Assembly (NCBI GenBank): GCA_021292165.1
Contig: CM037878.1
Span: 237,799,546-237,863,545, forward strand
DNA: 64,000 nucleotides
Direction: 5' to 3'
From: Shinisaurus crocodilurus
Lineage: Eukaryota; Chordata; Lepidosauria; Squamata; Shinisauridae
A program made the translations under genes and the position numbers. The notes beneath the pieces are model-generated. The model did no database searches. It saw nothing but the letters and a program-made list of their open reading frames with translations, and was not told where the DNA came from. Numbering within the stretch: position 1 is the stretch's first letter; each line of letters opens with the position of its first letter. This document shows, piece by piece, positions 48,701 through 54,529 of this stretch.

Positions 48701-50062
48701 GTGAACCATCAGGAGCAGAGTATAATACCGTATGGAGGACATTACAATTTTGTTAGTATAACTGGAGCACCCAGTCTTAATATATACTGCCTTTAATGGT
48801 ACAGAGAGCTGTTTCCTACAGCATCTTGTGTCAGTCAAGTCTTTCCAGCTGTGCTTTGCCTAATCCAATATCATAAAATAAATGCCCACCATGTGTAAAA
48901 TAGTTTTGGTAGTTTTGTACTCACATTGTTGATTCTTTGGAGGCCAAAATGCAATGGTAAATCCTGCCCAATCTTACCCATCCATGTTGCCTGTTTTCAC
49001 ACCACACACCCCATTCTGTGCTCTGTAACTGCACTGCTGCACTGCATCTAGCAGGGGTTGCTATTCCCAGCATGGTGGTAAAAGCCTATCTCTTGCACAG
49101 TGACAGAATCTTAGCAGGATACTTAACTCAGTACAACATGCATAGTAGTGATGGCATCATAAGTGCTTATCTGCCAGCAGAGAGATTAAAAGGGCAACAA
49201 AACAGCCCAGTTCAGATGTGGTTTATGGTTTAGCACTGTGGAAATGACCCTTCACAAGCCTCAAGCTCGCATGCTTTCATTTCATCCTTCACACATAGGA
49301 TTGAAGTTTTCTGCTTTCATTTTAGAACTAACTACAGTTTTCTGAAACATCCAAACTGTAGTTTGTTCTAGATATGATTAGGTAAAACAAGGATCAACCA
49401 TGGTTGATATTCTGATTTGTTGACTAGGGCTTCTACAGACACACTAAACATTTGCAGGCAGCCAAGGATTGTGGAGGCTTGCTAGCTTCCATGATCCCTG
49501 ACTGAAATGCTTTAGTTATCACTGGTGAGGGCAAATGCCCAAACCCTCTGCAAATGGTCTACAAGGCAAGCAAACCTACTGTATACTGTGACATAAAAGT
49601 GGTATGGAAGGGTAGGATACAGCTTTACTGGACTAATTAACCTCTGGTTTTCATTTTTCTTTCAAGTCAATGATACCCTGGATGATATTTTCAATGATTC
49701 TGATGAAGAACAAGAAAGTCAGGATATTGTGAACCAAGTTCTTGATGAAATTGGAATTGAAATATCCGGAAAGGTATGAAGAAATTATCTTCCTCTATCC
49801 TTGAAAAGTAATCTCCCGTGGCCCCTCCCCCATATTTTAAACACCCTCTGTAGTAGCTCTCCTTTTATCTGTATCTGATATCATCACAACTGCTATGTGT
49901 CATCTTGGTTGCCTAAATGAAGCTTTTTCTCATATTTCTTTTTAATAGATGGCCAAGGCTCCTTCAGCTGCCAGAGGCATGCCATCTGCATCTACATCCC
50001 AAAGTACCACAATTTCAGATGAAGAGATTGAACGGCAGCTCAAAGCCCTGGGAGTAGATTAA
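18707..50062 (+). CDS. CHMP2B: CHMP2B, charged multivesicular body protein 2B (whole spliced gene)
   Basis: Six coding exons (18707-18740, 39915-40006, 41437-41631, 47296-47398, 49667-49773, 49949-50062) join with GT-AG introns in continuous phase into 642 coding bases, 214 residues, plus TAA. The protein begins MASLFKKKTVDD, has a basic, charged helical N-terminal half, and ends SDEEIERQLKALGVD, a MIT-interacting motif that recruits VPS4. CHMP2B is an ESCRT-III subunit that polymerises on endosomal membranes and acts in multivesicular-body sorting, membrane scission and autophagy; in humans, C-terminally altered forms cause frontotemporal dementia. Human CHMP2B has 213 residues; the extra residue here is in the Thr/Ser-rich linker of exon 6. 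Splice sites agree with the known six-exon vertebrate structure. Confidence 0.97.
18741..20889 (+). other. CHMP2B intron 1, proximal part without a recognised element
   Basis: The first 2.1 kb of intron 1 grade from GC-rich promoter sequence into AT-rich sequence. A short repeat of the TCCAAGTAAACAT type lies near 19440-19530. Open frames here have no recognised domain and no splice support. Confidence 0.5.
20890..21053 (-). mobile_element. 5S-rRNA-derived SINE with CR1-like tail (copy B)
   Basis: Read on the - strand, the head GCCTGTGGCTTACGC leads into a 5S-like internal control region at 21012-20971 (GCTAAGCAGGGTCAGGCCTG, then TTACTTGGATGGGAGACC). The tail contains TTGGACTCAATAGCC and ends in ATGATCTATGAAAT-type octamer relatives. 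The tail resembles the 3' end of CR1 LINEs. A better-preserved copy lies at 54530-54699 on the + strand. Confidence 0.82.
21059..22374. mobile_element. 1.3-kb foldback member of the TACAGTAATACC MITE family
   Basis: It begins TACAATAATACC and ends GGTATTACTGTA, with ATTCGTTCTGG and CTTGTAATCCAAAACAC just inside, exactly as in the 215-253-bp copies at 30481, 36945 and 52042. The interior is expanded: arms of about 150 bp at about 21238-21393 and 21459-21617 are near-identical inverted copies. A second hairpin has perfect 29-bp arms at 22212-22240 and 22275-22303. TA at both ends suggests a Tc1/mariner-type TA target. No transposase is present. Confidence 0.78.
22375..23156 (+). other. CHMP2B intron 1, mostly featureless
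   Basis: Around 22655-22810 the sequence (AGAAGTTCATTCTGTAG followed by AAAGGCCCTGC) looks like a very decayed - strand L2-like 3' fragment. The remainder is AT-rich with no gene. Confidence 0.35.
23157..24313 (+). mobile_element. Degenerate L2-like LINE fragment, interrupted
   Basis: It encodes GWMRVNRLRLNPDMAEVLLIS and, after an interruption, LDYCNMVFMGLSLKNVWKLHL, which are the post-reverse-transcriptase segments of the L2-like family. It ends GGCAGTATAATGTTTTAAA and a TAAA tail at about 24301-24313. A MITE at about 23415-23705 splits it. Several stops and shifts show it is inactive. Confidence 0.8.
23415..23705. mobile_element. GGGCAGTATCC-family foldback MITE inside a LINE fragment
   Basis: It starts GGGCAGTATCCAATACTG and ends GGTTGGATACTAACC. 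The internal blocks CAGAAATGAGCCGAAATG and GGAAATGAGCATTTCTG are inverted relatives of each other and of the element at 4971-5173. The L2-like coding sequence resumes on its far side, so it inserted after the LINE. Confidence 0.6.
24378..24470 (+). mobile_element. L2-like 3' tail remnant
   Basis: GGCTGGGTGACTGGCCAGATG followed by GGCGATTCATAAATGTAATAATAATT matches the end of the L2-like element at 4010-4060. Only the 3' tip is present. Confidence 0.55.
24947..25167. mobile_element. Foldback MITE, ATCCAAT/ATTGGAT ends
   Basis: The left end GGTTAAATCCAATGTCATG with GCTGGCGGG pairs with the right end CCGCCAGCGTAATGACAG then TATTGGATACAACC. The ends belong to the same broad group as the 4971 and 23415 elements, but the interior differs. 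Confidence 0.6.
25492..27493 (+). mobile_element. Non-autonomous Helitron with internal minisatellite
   Basis: It starts TCTATATATATAAAAGAACG directly after an A and ends GCAACAGCTAG directly before a T, the TC...CTAG termini and A/T insertion site of Helitrons. The 5' part has a GACT tetranucleotide run at 25518-25550 and repeated blocks such as GAGCCAATAGG and TATGCAAATC. The middle, 26500-27420, is a G-rich minisatellite. No Rep/helicase frame is present, so it depended on an autonomous partner. A second family member is at 45513-46483. Confidence 0.75.
26500..27420 (+). repeat. G-rich minisatellite, about 27 units of 30-40 bp
   Basis: The unit reads roughly AGCAGGGATTTCATTG, then TTGTGTAGTCCCG and a run of 5-9 G. 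I count about 27 units by the GGGATT core. Variation is mainly in the length of the G run and the presence or absence of a TTG triplet. The last unit has the variant GGGATTCCATCATG, which also ends the array of the second Helitron copy. Long open frames across the array are by-products of the repetition. Confidence 0.9.
27748..28120. mobile_element. Hairpin-rich MITE remnant, CAATCCTATGG-like family
   Basis: It begins near GGCATAATCCTATGG, related to the GGGCACAATCCTATGG termini at 28790, 29654, 36035 and 57499. It contains a perfect 16-bp stem (27755-27770 with 27779-27794) and, right after it, an 11-bp stem (27801-27811 with 27842-27852). The right end is not clear. Confidence 0.5.
28236..28580 (-). 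mobile_element. L2-like LINE fragment
   Basis: On the - strand it encodes LLQQLHWLPVCFWAQFKVLV, YKALYGLGPAYLKD and RERAFSVPAPAFWNSL, the C-terminal region of L2-like proteins. It is truncated at both the RT side and the 3' UTR side. Confidence 0.8.
28790..29165. mobile_element. Harbinger-like MITE of the CAATCCTATGG family, decayed right end
   Basis: TTA precedes GGGCTCAATCCTATGGCCC. The interior holds GC-rich inverted blocks and a perfect 16-bp stem with an 8-base loop (29057-29072 with 29081-29096). The right terminus does not match the left well, so the boundary is approximate. Confidence 0.5.
29654..29910. mobile_element. Harbinger-like MITE of the CAATCCTATGG family, truncated
   Basis: TTA at 29651-29653 precedes GGGCACAGCCCTATGG, and the body (GAACTCGGAGGCTTATG, then GGAGGAGCAGCAGAGGCGATC) closely parallels the element at 57499-58178. 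It is cut off at about 29910, next to a CORE-SINE. Confidence 0.6.
29914..30136 (-). mobile_element. CORE-SINE (MIR-like), older copy
   Basis: Reading the - strand: tRNA-like head with GTGGCATAGTGGTTAGAGTG and a B box, then CORE sequence (GTGACTTTGGGCAAGTCACC, ACCTCACAGAGTTGTTGT), then an L2-like tail and AT-rich end. It is more diverged than the copies at 32744, 38344 and 44250. Confidence 0.82.
30137..30480 (+). other. CHMP2B intron 1 segment, no recognised element
   Basis: AT-rich with AAAATTTTC-type motifs that recur between 29340 and 30240. No gene or clear transposon termini. Confidence 0.4.
30481..30733. mobile_element. TACAGTAATACC-family MITE (TA-flanked)
   Basis: The ends are TACAGTCATGCCTTGGATTG and CAATCC(A)-type AGGTATTACTGTA. 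Inside are ATAATTCGTTCCGG, CTTGTAATCCAAAACACTC and ACAAGTACTG-like blocks shared with 36945 and 52042. It is the standard-size version of the element at 21059. Confidence 0.85.
30790..31148 (+). mobile_element. LINE 3' UTR fragment (L2-like)
   Basis: TTAGATTGTAAGCCTGCGTG near 31044, GGAAGCCTTTTGGCTGAGGAG near 31099 and the AAATAAATAATAAATT tail form a typical L2-type 3' end. Upstream, CATTCCAGCAGGCTG is repeated at about 30812 and 30927, so a local duplication may be included. Confidence 0.55.
31190..33860 (+). mobile_element. Degenerate L2-like LINE interrupted by a CORE-SINE
   Basis: It preserves recognisable protein blocks in shifting frames: DFMASMTSMGLSQFVIGPTH and GHTLDLVF (endonuclease end), WSDHFLV, QAAKKHYFAAS, an RT section with LLDLSAAFN and YADD at 33043-33054, then NPGKTEALWV and SRLDYCNAFYVGLPLR. 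The 3' end reads GGAGTGGTATACAAAT followed by GAT repeats at about 33839-33855. Many stops and frameshifts show long inactivity. A CORE-SINE is inserted at 32744-32980 within the GVPQGS...LFNIY region. Confidence 0.85.
32744..32980 (+). mobile_element. CORE-SINE (MIR-like) inserted in a LINE
   Basis: The tRNA-derived head has the A box TGGCGTAGTGGTTAGAGTG and the B box GGGTTCTAGTCCC. The CORE is GTGACTTTGGGCCAGTCACT with CTACCTCACAGGGTTGTTGT and GAGGATAAAATGG. The 3' end AAGCCGCCTTGAGTTCC, GGCGGGGTATAAATG and a TAAA tail are L2-like. The LINE sequence GATGTTGTTTA/TTTAACATC continues across it, giving a minimal TTTA duplication. Confidence 0.9.
33861..34595 (+). other. CHMP2B intron 1 segment, no recognised element
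   Basis: Nothing clearly assignable. There is a CATTCATT-type short run at about 34235-34260. Confidence 0.4.
34604..35066. mobile_element. Foldback hAT MITE with perfect 8-bp TSD
   Basis: Termini TAGGGGTGTA and TACACCCCTA are perfect inverted repeats, flanked by the duplication GTCTATGC (34596-34603 and 35067-35074). The interior is one large imperfect palindrome. ACCAGGGCAACAT with TTTTTGGCGTAAA on the left is matched by ATGTTGCCCTGG and TTTACGCCAAAAA on the right. The closest relative in the window is 60450-61031. Confidence 0.88.
35075..36034 (+). other. CHMP2B intron 1 segment, no recognised element
   Basis: AT-rich intronic sequence without recognisable repeats or exons. Confidence 0.45.
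36035..36416. mobile_element. Harbinger-like foldback MITE, CAATCCTATGG family
   Basis: The left end GGGCAGCACAATCCTATAGG pairs with the right end CAGGATTGCACCCT. A perfect inner repeat sits at the left: CCCAGCTCCAACCTCCG against CGAGGTTGGAGCTGGG at about 36096-36138. Confidence 0.6.
36417..36944 (+). other. CHMP2B intron 1 segment, no recognised element
   Basis: Around 36550-36720 AACCTTTACTAGCCTTC and AATAACCTGCATTTCC face GAAATGCAGGTTACTAT-type inverted sequence, a possible small decayed foldback. No gene. Confidence 0.35.
36945..37159. mobile_element. TACAGTAATACC-family MITE, reverse orientation
   Basis: Left TACAGTAATACCTTGGATTG and right ATCCAAGGCATGACTGTA; the interior is the reverse complement of the 30481 and 52042 copies. 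It carries a G9 run at 37070-37078. Confidence 0.85.
37160..38187 (+). other. CHMP2B intron 1 segment, no recognised element
   Basis: GGTTGGATCCAA occurs twice (about 37539 and 37598), a motif shared with the foldback at 52786. Otherwise nothing assignable. Confidence 0.4.
38188..38336 (-). mobile_element. tRNA-derived SINE, 3' part only
   Basis: On the - strand the sequence runs from CCCTGACATCTCTGG into CTGCCAGTCAGTGTAGACAA, CTGAACTAGATGGACC, AATGGTCTGATGTGGTATAA and GCCAGCTTCCTGTG, the body and 3' end of the same SINE family seen complete at 43930-44158. The tRNA-like head is missing. Confidence 0.75.
38344..38591 (+). mobile_element. CORE-SINE (MIR-like) with TTCTAT TSD
   Basis: The same element as 32744-32980, flanked by TTCTAT (38337-38342 and 38592-38597). 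A 17-base insertion at 38368-38384 lies just after the A box and increases the distance to the B box, which would be expected to weaken RNA polymerase III recognition. The TAAA tail is intact. Confidence 0.9.
38657..39205 (+). mobile_element. Solo LTR with 5-bp TSD
   Basis: It begins TGTGAAGGATTG and ends GGAACCTTGACA (TG...CA), flanked by a perfect CCCTC duplication (38652-38656 and 39206-39210). A TATATATG box lies at 38859-38866, followed by a purine-rich GAGAGA region. TGAAGCCTGAAGGCCCAAAC occurs twice in tandem near 38692 and 38729, a U3-type enhancer duplication. No internal gag/pol sequence remains, so this is the product of LTR-LTR recombination of an endogenous retrovirus or LTR retrotransposon. 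Confidence 0.8.
39915..40006 (+). CDS. CHMP2B: CHMP2B coding exon 2
   Basis: It follows acceptor GTGTCTCAG and precedes donor GTAAGT. It completes Asp12 and encodes IIKEQNKELRGTQRAIVRDR then AALEKQEKQL (residues 12-42). This is the start of the long alpha-1 helix of the ESCRT-III core. 34 + 92 bases end exactly on a codon. Confidence 0.97.
40039..41170. mobile_element. Probable non-autonomous hAT element in CHMP2B intron 2
   Basis: Left TAGAGGTGTGCACTG and right CCAGTGCACATCCGTA are imperfect inverted repeats. The interior contains repeated modules such as AAGTTGATAATATTTGCAGG (about 40248) and ATTGGATAACATTTGTAGGG (about 40402), and CAGAAGGATAGGTGCAG (about 40621 and 40788). The possible 8-bp flanks match only partly, so the call rests on termini and modular interior. 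Confidence 0.5.
41437..41631 (+). CDS. CHMP2B: CHMP2B coding exon 3
   Basis: It follows acceptor AATAAATAG and precedes donor GTAAGC. It encodes ELEIKKMAKTGNKEACKVLA through MKMAGAMSTTAK (residues 43-107), finishing helix 1 and the hairpin with helix 2, the basic membrane-binding and polymer-forming region. Its 195 bases begin and end on codon boundaries. Confidence 0.97.
41632..43199 (+). other. CHMP2B intron 3, proximal part
   Basis: A GA dinucleotide tract lies at about 42479-42499. CTCAAAAGTAAGTCTCAGTGG at 42915-42935 is a copy of the common short squamate repeat, ending in ATAGGATTGTGG. No gene. Confidence 0.5.
43200..43520 (-). mobile_element. L2-like LINE fragment
   Basis: The - strand encodes RDNLATVIHALVTSCLDCCN and VLYVGLPLQMVWKMQLAQYA, the post-RT region shared by L2-like elements here (compare ATVIQAIVTSRLDYCN at 33395-33445). 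It is decayed by stops and truncated at both ends. Confidence 0.75.
43930..44158 (+). mobile_element. tRNA-derived SINE, complete
   Basis: The head GTGTCATAGCTTACTGGTAG and B box GGTTCAATCCCC (43988-43999) form a split polymerase III promoter like that of tRNA-Ala. The body has ATCTCCAGTTAAGAGATTTC, CCAGTGCCAGTGG and GCTAGACGAGC, and the 3' end has ATGATCTGACTTGATATACG and GCAGCTTCATAGTAGG. A partial copy lies at 38188-38336 on the other strand. Confidence 0.85.
44250..44481 (-). mobile_element. CORE-SINE (MIR-like)
   Basis: A reverse-oriented copy of the family at 32744: L2-like TATACCCCGCC tail at the left, CORE with ACAACCCTGTGAGGTA and AGTGACTGGCCCAAAG, B box complement GGGACTAGAACCC and A box complement CACTCTCACCACCACACCAC at the right. 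A 5-base insertion (CCGTA) sits at about 44356. Confidence 0.88.
44482..45512 (+). other. CHMP2B intron 3 segment, no recognised element
   Basis: CAAATTTGCATATGCTAATTTATATG at about 44531 resembles sequence near 455-478 at the left edge of the window. Poly-T at 45052-45066. No gene. Confidence 0.4.
45513..46483 (+). mobile_element. Second Helitron of the 25492 family
   Basis: It starts TCTGCTATATAAATGTG after an A, and ends AAAAACTAG before a T, giving the A/T Helitron target. The blocks CATAGGCTCCTACACGGTTG, CTTGGCACACATACTC, GGGCCCAATCA and TATGCAAATC are shared with the copy in intron 1, in the same order and orientation. The 3' end differs from the first copy (ATGCAACGCAGGG before the terminus). 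Confidence 0.72.
45945..46370 (+). repeat. G-rich minisatellite, about 12 units
   Basis: Same unit as the array at 26500-27420 (AGCAGGGATTTCATTG, then TGTGTAGTCCCGGGG). It has about 12 copies and the same final variant GGGATTCCATCATG. Runs of up to 13 G occur, for example at 46028-46051. Confidence 0.88.
46917..47057. mobile_element. Short hAT-type MITE
   Basis: It starts CAGCCTTCCTCAACCTGGCA and ends GTACCAGGTTTGGGAAGGCTG. The internal CCAGATGTGTTGGACTAC faces a decayed complement. Same family as 17682-17819. The flanks suggest a 7/8-matching duplication, but the right boundary is ambiguous by five bases. Confidence 0.65.
47296..47398 (+). CDS. CHMP2B: CHMP2B coding exon 4
   Basis: It follows acceptor ATTGCCAG and precedes donor GTAAGT. 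It encodes TMQAVNKKMDPQKTLQTMQN then FQKENMKMEMTEEM (residues 108-141) plus one base of the next Ile codon. This is the helix 3-4 region of the ESCRT-III core. Confidence 0.97.
47618..48041. mobile_element. hAT-type MITE, decayed right end
   Basis: The left end CAGGGGTAGAGAACCTTTTC with TGGCC faces a right end GGGCCAGATGGGGAACCCC, in which the terminal repeat is partly lost. Inside, AGCTCAATTCTTTCC and AGCTCAGCTCTCTGC with CTGGAGTAAG / CAGGAGTAAA form a tandem pair. Similar termini bound 58799-59154. Confidence 0.5.
48044..48500. mobile_element. Possible TAGGGATGTGC-family element
   Basis: It begins TAGGGATGTGCATAC and GTATACATCCCT near 48488-48499 is the inverted match. The interior carries repeated TGTATGCGTATTTTTC / TGTGTGCATTTTTCA modules. 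No target duplication was found, and the element abuts the end of the preceding MITE. Confidence 0.4.
48502..49666 (+). other. CHMP2B intron 4, distal part
   Basis: No recognised element. A polypyrimidine stretch GGTTTTCATTTTTCTTTCAAG leads to the exon 5 acceptor. Confidence 0.45.
49667..49773 (+). CDS. CHMP2B: CHMP2B coding exon 5
   Basis: It follows acceptor TTTCAAG and precedes donor GTATGA. It encodes INDTLDDIFNDSDEEQESQD then IVNQVLDEIGIEISGK (residues 142-177). The acidic stretch NDSDEEQES is the autoinhibitory linker segment before helix 5. Human has DGSDDEEES here, a conservative difference. The donor GTATGA is weaker than the others. In humans, FTD3 mutations affect the splice acceptor just after this exon. 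Confidence 0.97.
49949..50062 (+). CDS. CHMP2B: CHMP2B coding exon 6 with stop
   Basis: It follows acceptor TTTTTAATAG, 175 bases after exon 5. It encodes MAKAPSAARGMPSASTSQST then TISDEEIERQLKALGVD and TAA (residues 178-214). The last 15 residues are the MIM helix that binds the VPS4 MIT domain and are unchanged from mammals. The Ser/Thr-rich linker has one more residue than the human protein. Confidence 0.97.
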   Translation: MAKAPSAARGMPSASTSQSTTISDEEIERQLKALGVD

Positions 50063-51600
50063 ATTCATAGTGCCATGCAGCCTGCCTTCTGCAATTATGT
50101 CAGCATACACACGGACTTTCAACACAGGTTTCAGTAAAAACCAAATTCCTTTGCAAACCTTGCCTAAGCCATTACTATTGACAATAAATTCTAGAGGCAG
50201 TTGGAAGAACTATAGTTGCAATCAATTGAGAGAGAACAATACAAAGTGTGTGTGATGTAGAATTTGTATACACTTGACCAAATTGAGATCTACTGTAAAC
50301 AGGACAATCTGTTACATATGATCTAAATTTGGATTGGTTGCGTTTAGCTTTTTCTCCAAAAAGTACCTTGCTAGATGAACACTCCATTTTCCTTTAGGTT
50401 TCTAACCTTCCTTAAGTTATTGCAAGTAGCCTTTCTTGTTTTCAGCTACTATGTATCTATTGCGAGTACAGTAAAAAAAATTCTTAATTTATAACATGAC
50501 TTAAATGAAACCTCACTTTTTCTTTCAATTGGAACTTGGTAGTTGTCATCTTCAGGTGAAGGATATATAAAAGTTTAGGTAGCCTTTTAATTAAGCGCCT
50601 TTTTAGCAAATTATTCTTGATTCAGCCATGTGTTACAATGAGACATAGTCCAAGATTTTAGTACAATACTACAGCCGATTAGTGGAACATTTCTGGAAGC
50701 AAGGTTGTGCTCTAACAGTATTTTGTGTTAGCACAATTGGTTATAAGGAAAGTACTGAATAACTTCCATTGTACTGTAACATAGCTAACTTGAAGAGACA
50801 TCTGTGCCTTTGTGTATATAGTGCTTGGTTTCTTTTAATTAAGCTTTGAATTGTGAAAAATTTAATGTTAAGCCATCACCTTACATAGCACTGAAAGTTA
50901 TGTGAACTCAACTGCAACTGCTGCTACAAAGTATGTAAATTACTTTAACACCTGGAAAAGCATCTTTTCCTGAAATAGCTTTTGTACATACCACTATGCA
51001 GCATTTTTCATTGAGCAAGTGTTATCTTTGAAAATATACTTTATTGTCCAATGTAGTACGTTTCTATGTTATATCCAGTTCTTACTCACTTACTGAAATT
51101 GTATATGCTTGCCTATTTGAAATGAATGGATTTACTGGGGTTTAAAATTGTGCCTAATATAGTGAAATAGTGGATATCTTGATGTATTATAGGAAATATA
51201 ATTCACATTAACTGTGTAGCAATATTATAGCGATGTGAAAAGGGGTTTCTTCTCCTTTTGAACTGCATTGTGGAGCTAACACTAATCATGTAAATGCCAA
51301 TGATCAAGAAAATGACTGCTGGTTGTTGATGAAGAATGGGACAAAGTAATTATTGTGACTATATCATCTGACCATATACTGCATTAGAATAGGGCATCAG
51401 CAGCAATATTTGTGAGCCTAGGTTTCCATTTTAGAATACAATTACGATTTTTCTGGTTAAACATAGGATCAAAGCATTCTCAAGTAGACATACAATTGGG
51501 GTTTGTAATTAAATAAAATAGACTTTATATGGCACGATGACTACTTTGGGTAAGTTTTCCTATTAGGGATTTTGTAAAAAAATAAATAAAATAAAAAATA
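50063..51600 (+). other. CHMP2B: CHMP2B 3' UTR and probable polyadenylation region
   Basis: AT-rich sequence after the stop codon without transposon signatures until about 51690, consistent with a retained 1.5-kb 3' UTR. Candidate polyadenylation signals are AATAAA at about 50183 (early) and 51512-51517, plus a cluster of AATAAA-type hexamers at 51580-51602. The 3' end is inferred, not seen. Confidence 0.6.
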
Positions 51601-51689
51601 AAAGCTTTTAGCTCCTACAGTGCCATTTTCATTTGATAGATTTAATTTTGTATGTTACTGAAAAACAATCAAAATCATTAATCAGTGAC

Positions 51690-51785
51690 ATAGACACAAT
51701 CTCATACACACTTAACTGAGGCTAAGCACCATTGAACTCAATGGAACTTACCTCTGAATAGACATGTATAGGATTGTGCTGTAAA
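51690..51785. mobile_element. Short squamate MITE-like repeat
   Basis: Left end GACACAATCTCATACACAC and right end ATGTATAGGATTGTGCTGT are inverted, and CATTGAACTCAATGG is a palindrome in the middle. Degenerate copies of the same element lie near 14925-15000, 42905-42965 and 56220-56300. Confidence 0.65.
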
Positions 51786-52041
51786 AGGGCATAAGAAAAC
51801 TAGCTGTGACCTTTTAAAATTAGGGTAAATACATATATTTATAATAGTATATCTCTGCTCTCCTGCATTCATATCTTTGATGTTACTCAAGAGTGCAAAT
51901 CATAAATGGATTCAGTGTTCTTGCAGAAACGTATACATATATGAAATATCAACAAAAATAGTATAAATGATCAGTGAAGCAACTCATACAGTGAGAAAGC
52001 TAAAGTATTACAAATGGTGCATCAGTTCACCTGGAATGGAC

Positions 52042-52293
52042 TACAGTCATGCCTTGGATTGAGAGCATAATTCGTTCCGGAAACGTGCTTGTAATCCAAA
52101 ACACTCTTGTATCAAAACGAAATCCCCCCAAAAAAATTCGTACAGAGATTTTTAATTTAAGCCGTACTACAGTACTTGTATTGCAAGACGTTGCTTGTAT
52201 ATCAAGTTTAAAAAAAAATTAAATATTTAAAATTTTGCTTGTCTTGCAAAACACTCTCAAACCAAGTTACTTGCAATCCAAGGTATTACTGTA
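52042..52293. mobile_element. TACAGTAATACC-family MITE
   Basis: TACAGTCATGCCTTGGATTG at the left and AATCCAAGGTATTACTGTA at the right. It is very close along its whole length to the copy at 30481-30733 in the same orientation. Confidence 0.87.
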
Positions 52294-54529
52294 TGGCACT
52301 ATGGCAGTGCTTGAAGGGGTACATTGAAGGAAAACGGTGGCATGGGGGAATGCACCCTGAATAAAACATTAGTCAGCTGGGCCACCTCACCAATTTCAGA
52401 TTCTATAATTATGGTGTCAGATTTAAGATGTCCATCTCTTTCCTCACATTTCATAGTTATTGCATTCTATAAAACAATCTTCACCTGTGAACAGTGTCAA
52501 TGTCTTTAAGAATAGGATTCCTGTCTTCTAATAGCTGTTTGACAAGCAGACATTTAACAAGTAGTGTCCATTCCCTGTGTCTCCCCCCCCCTCCATAGGT
52601 TTATTTCCACACCAGGAAATCTTTGTCTGCTAAAGTGTGTCAGGCAACTGTTAAAAGCATGGGTGTCCAGCCAGGAAAAAAGCTACTGACGAGCAGTATG
52701 GTGATCTTTTGGAGACTATTCATGGCACCACAAAAGAAAAGTAGAGCATCAAGTTCTAAAAGTTCTTAAAATTTGAAAACAAAACATAGTTGGACCTGTT
52801 GAAATCAGTGAAATTTAAGGTAGTGACTAACTTAAGTCCCACTGATTTCAATGGCTCTACTCTAAGTAGACTATGTTTGGATCCAACCCAAAATAAAAAC
52901 ACAAAATCAATCTTACTAGGACAATGGAAATTATAAGTATGTATAATACAACTGTTCAAAACTTATATTCTCAAAGGCTTCCACACTCAAATAGCTTAAA
53001 GGTAACAAAAATCTAGAAATAAAGTATGCTGAAAGTTTTAAACTGGTGGATATACGACAAGAAAATTGCATGGCAAATTAACATCCCACAAATCGAATAT
53101 TACCCAATTTTTCTAACAATTCTTAGTGCTTTTTTAATCCACTGAACAGCATCCAGACAATATAACTTTTTGGATGTTTTGGTTAACATTACAGTTGTAT
53201 TGCTTGCAACATGTTTGTTTGAACCAAGCCTTGTGCTTCTCCCTTTGCTGTTGTGACCAGCTATAAGATAGGGGTTGTATACTTCCGGGCCTGTTAGTAA
53301 GGGCCCCTTAAGGGTGTGCACAGTACATGCTACCGGTACTTCCATGATCCTTTCAGCTGTTTTTAGGACAAGCTCTCTAAACTAATACACTCTGGCTTTT
53401 CCGTGTAAACCAGTGTAGAGGTAATTGTCATACTTATTCCAAGGTATGACAAAGTAGGATAAGGAGCATGTCTCACTGAGCCAACTTCCTTTTGCTACAA
53501 GCAGGCTTTTAATCCTCACCAGGCCTCTCTACCTTTGAATTTTGATTTCTGCTTAGAATGAAGAAGCTTAAATACGAATTTAAGAAATGTAGATAATGTC
53601 TTCTCCATAAGCCTTTCCCATATTAAAATTATTGGCAATATTTTAACCAGCAGGGGCCCTCGCTGTTTGATAAAGCTCTACTCATTAGGCCACAGCTACT
53701 TTAAGCAGCTTTTGAGTTAAGGACCCTGTCAACTAGAAGAGTGCTCATCAACCTACAGATAAGCCTGGCCACAGTAGGAGCTGACAGGTTTTTTTATCCC
53801 CCCACCCCCTGCAAGAAATCTCATAATTCCTATAGCATTTCTTCCCCTCCTATGAAATCTCATTCTTGCAGGAGGAAAGGCTTCATGCTGTAACTTATTT
53901 AGCTAGTTCAGTTAATGTCCATGGCACTAATAGAGTATTTGGATTAAAAGGCTACAGCAAATAGAAGTCAGCAGAATTTCCCCATAGCCTTGGGCTTTTA
54001 AATATCCCTTCCATCTTGGTACCTGTCTAGATTGATTAGCTTGTGAATTGAAACATGATATAAAGTAAAAGGAGTGTTTGTAGTCTATGGTTATTAAAAT
54101 AAGGCTCAGAGCTTACACTTCAGGATCTGTGGATCTTCTGAAATGCAGATTACAAGTGAGAGAACCCCACCCTTGTCTGCTGAACAGAGAAGGGATTATT
54201 GCAGGTGCCAATGTGGGAAGTAGTAGGTAGAACACTGCATGCGGTTTTGGTGTTTCAGATCTGCTGCATTGTTCATGCTGGTCATTTATTTCCACTGACA
54301 CAGTTGCACAGTGATGCCCTTTTTACAGACCAGCCAACACTCTCCCATCCCATGAGCCACTCAGCAGCTTCAGCCTATTATTACATTTGCCCCCTTCCCA
54401 GCCTTTTCTGCTGCACGCTTCCAGAGCAGTGGTGGTTTTATGGGAGGCTTTTATAGGCCAGTGGATTAAAGCATGTCTTCAGCAGCTGTATCACACAGAT
54501 GGATTGGACTGGATGGGTGTCTGCTGCAG
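52294..54529. other. CHMP2B-POU1F1 intergenic region
   Basis: No gene is supported. At 52786-52882 a foldback is visible: GTTGAAATCAGTG against CACTGATTTCAATGG, ending in TTTGGATCCAACCC. The rest is unassigned. Confidence 0.5.
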
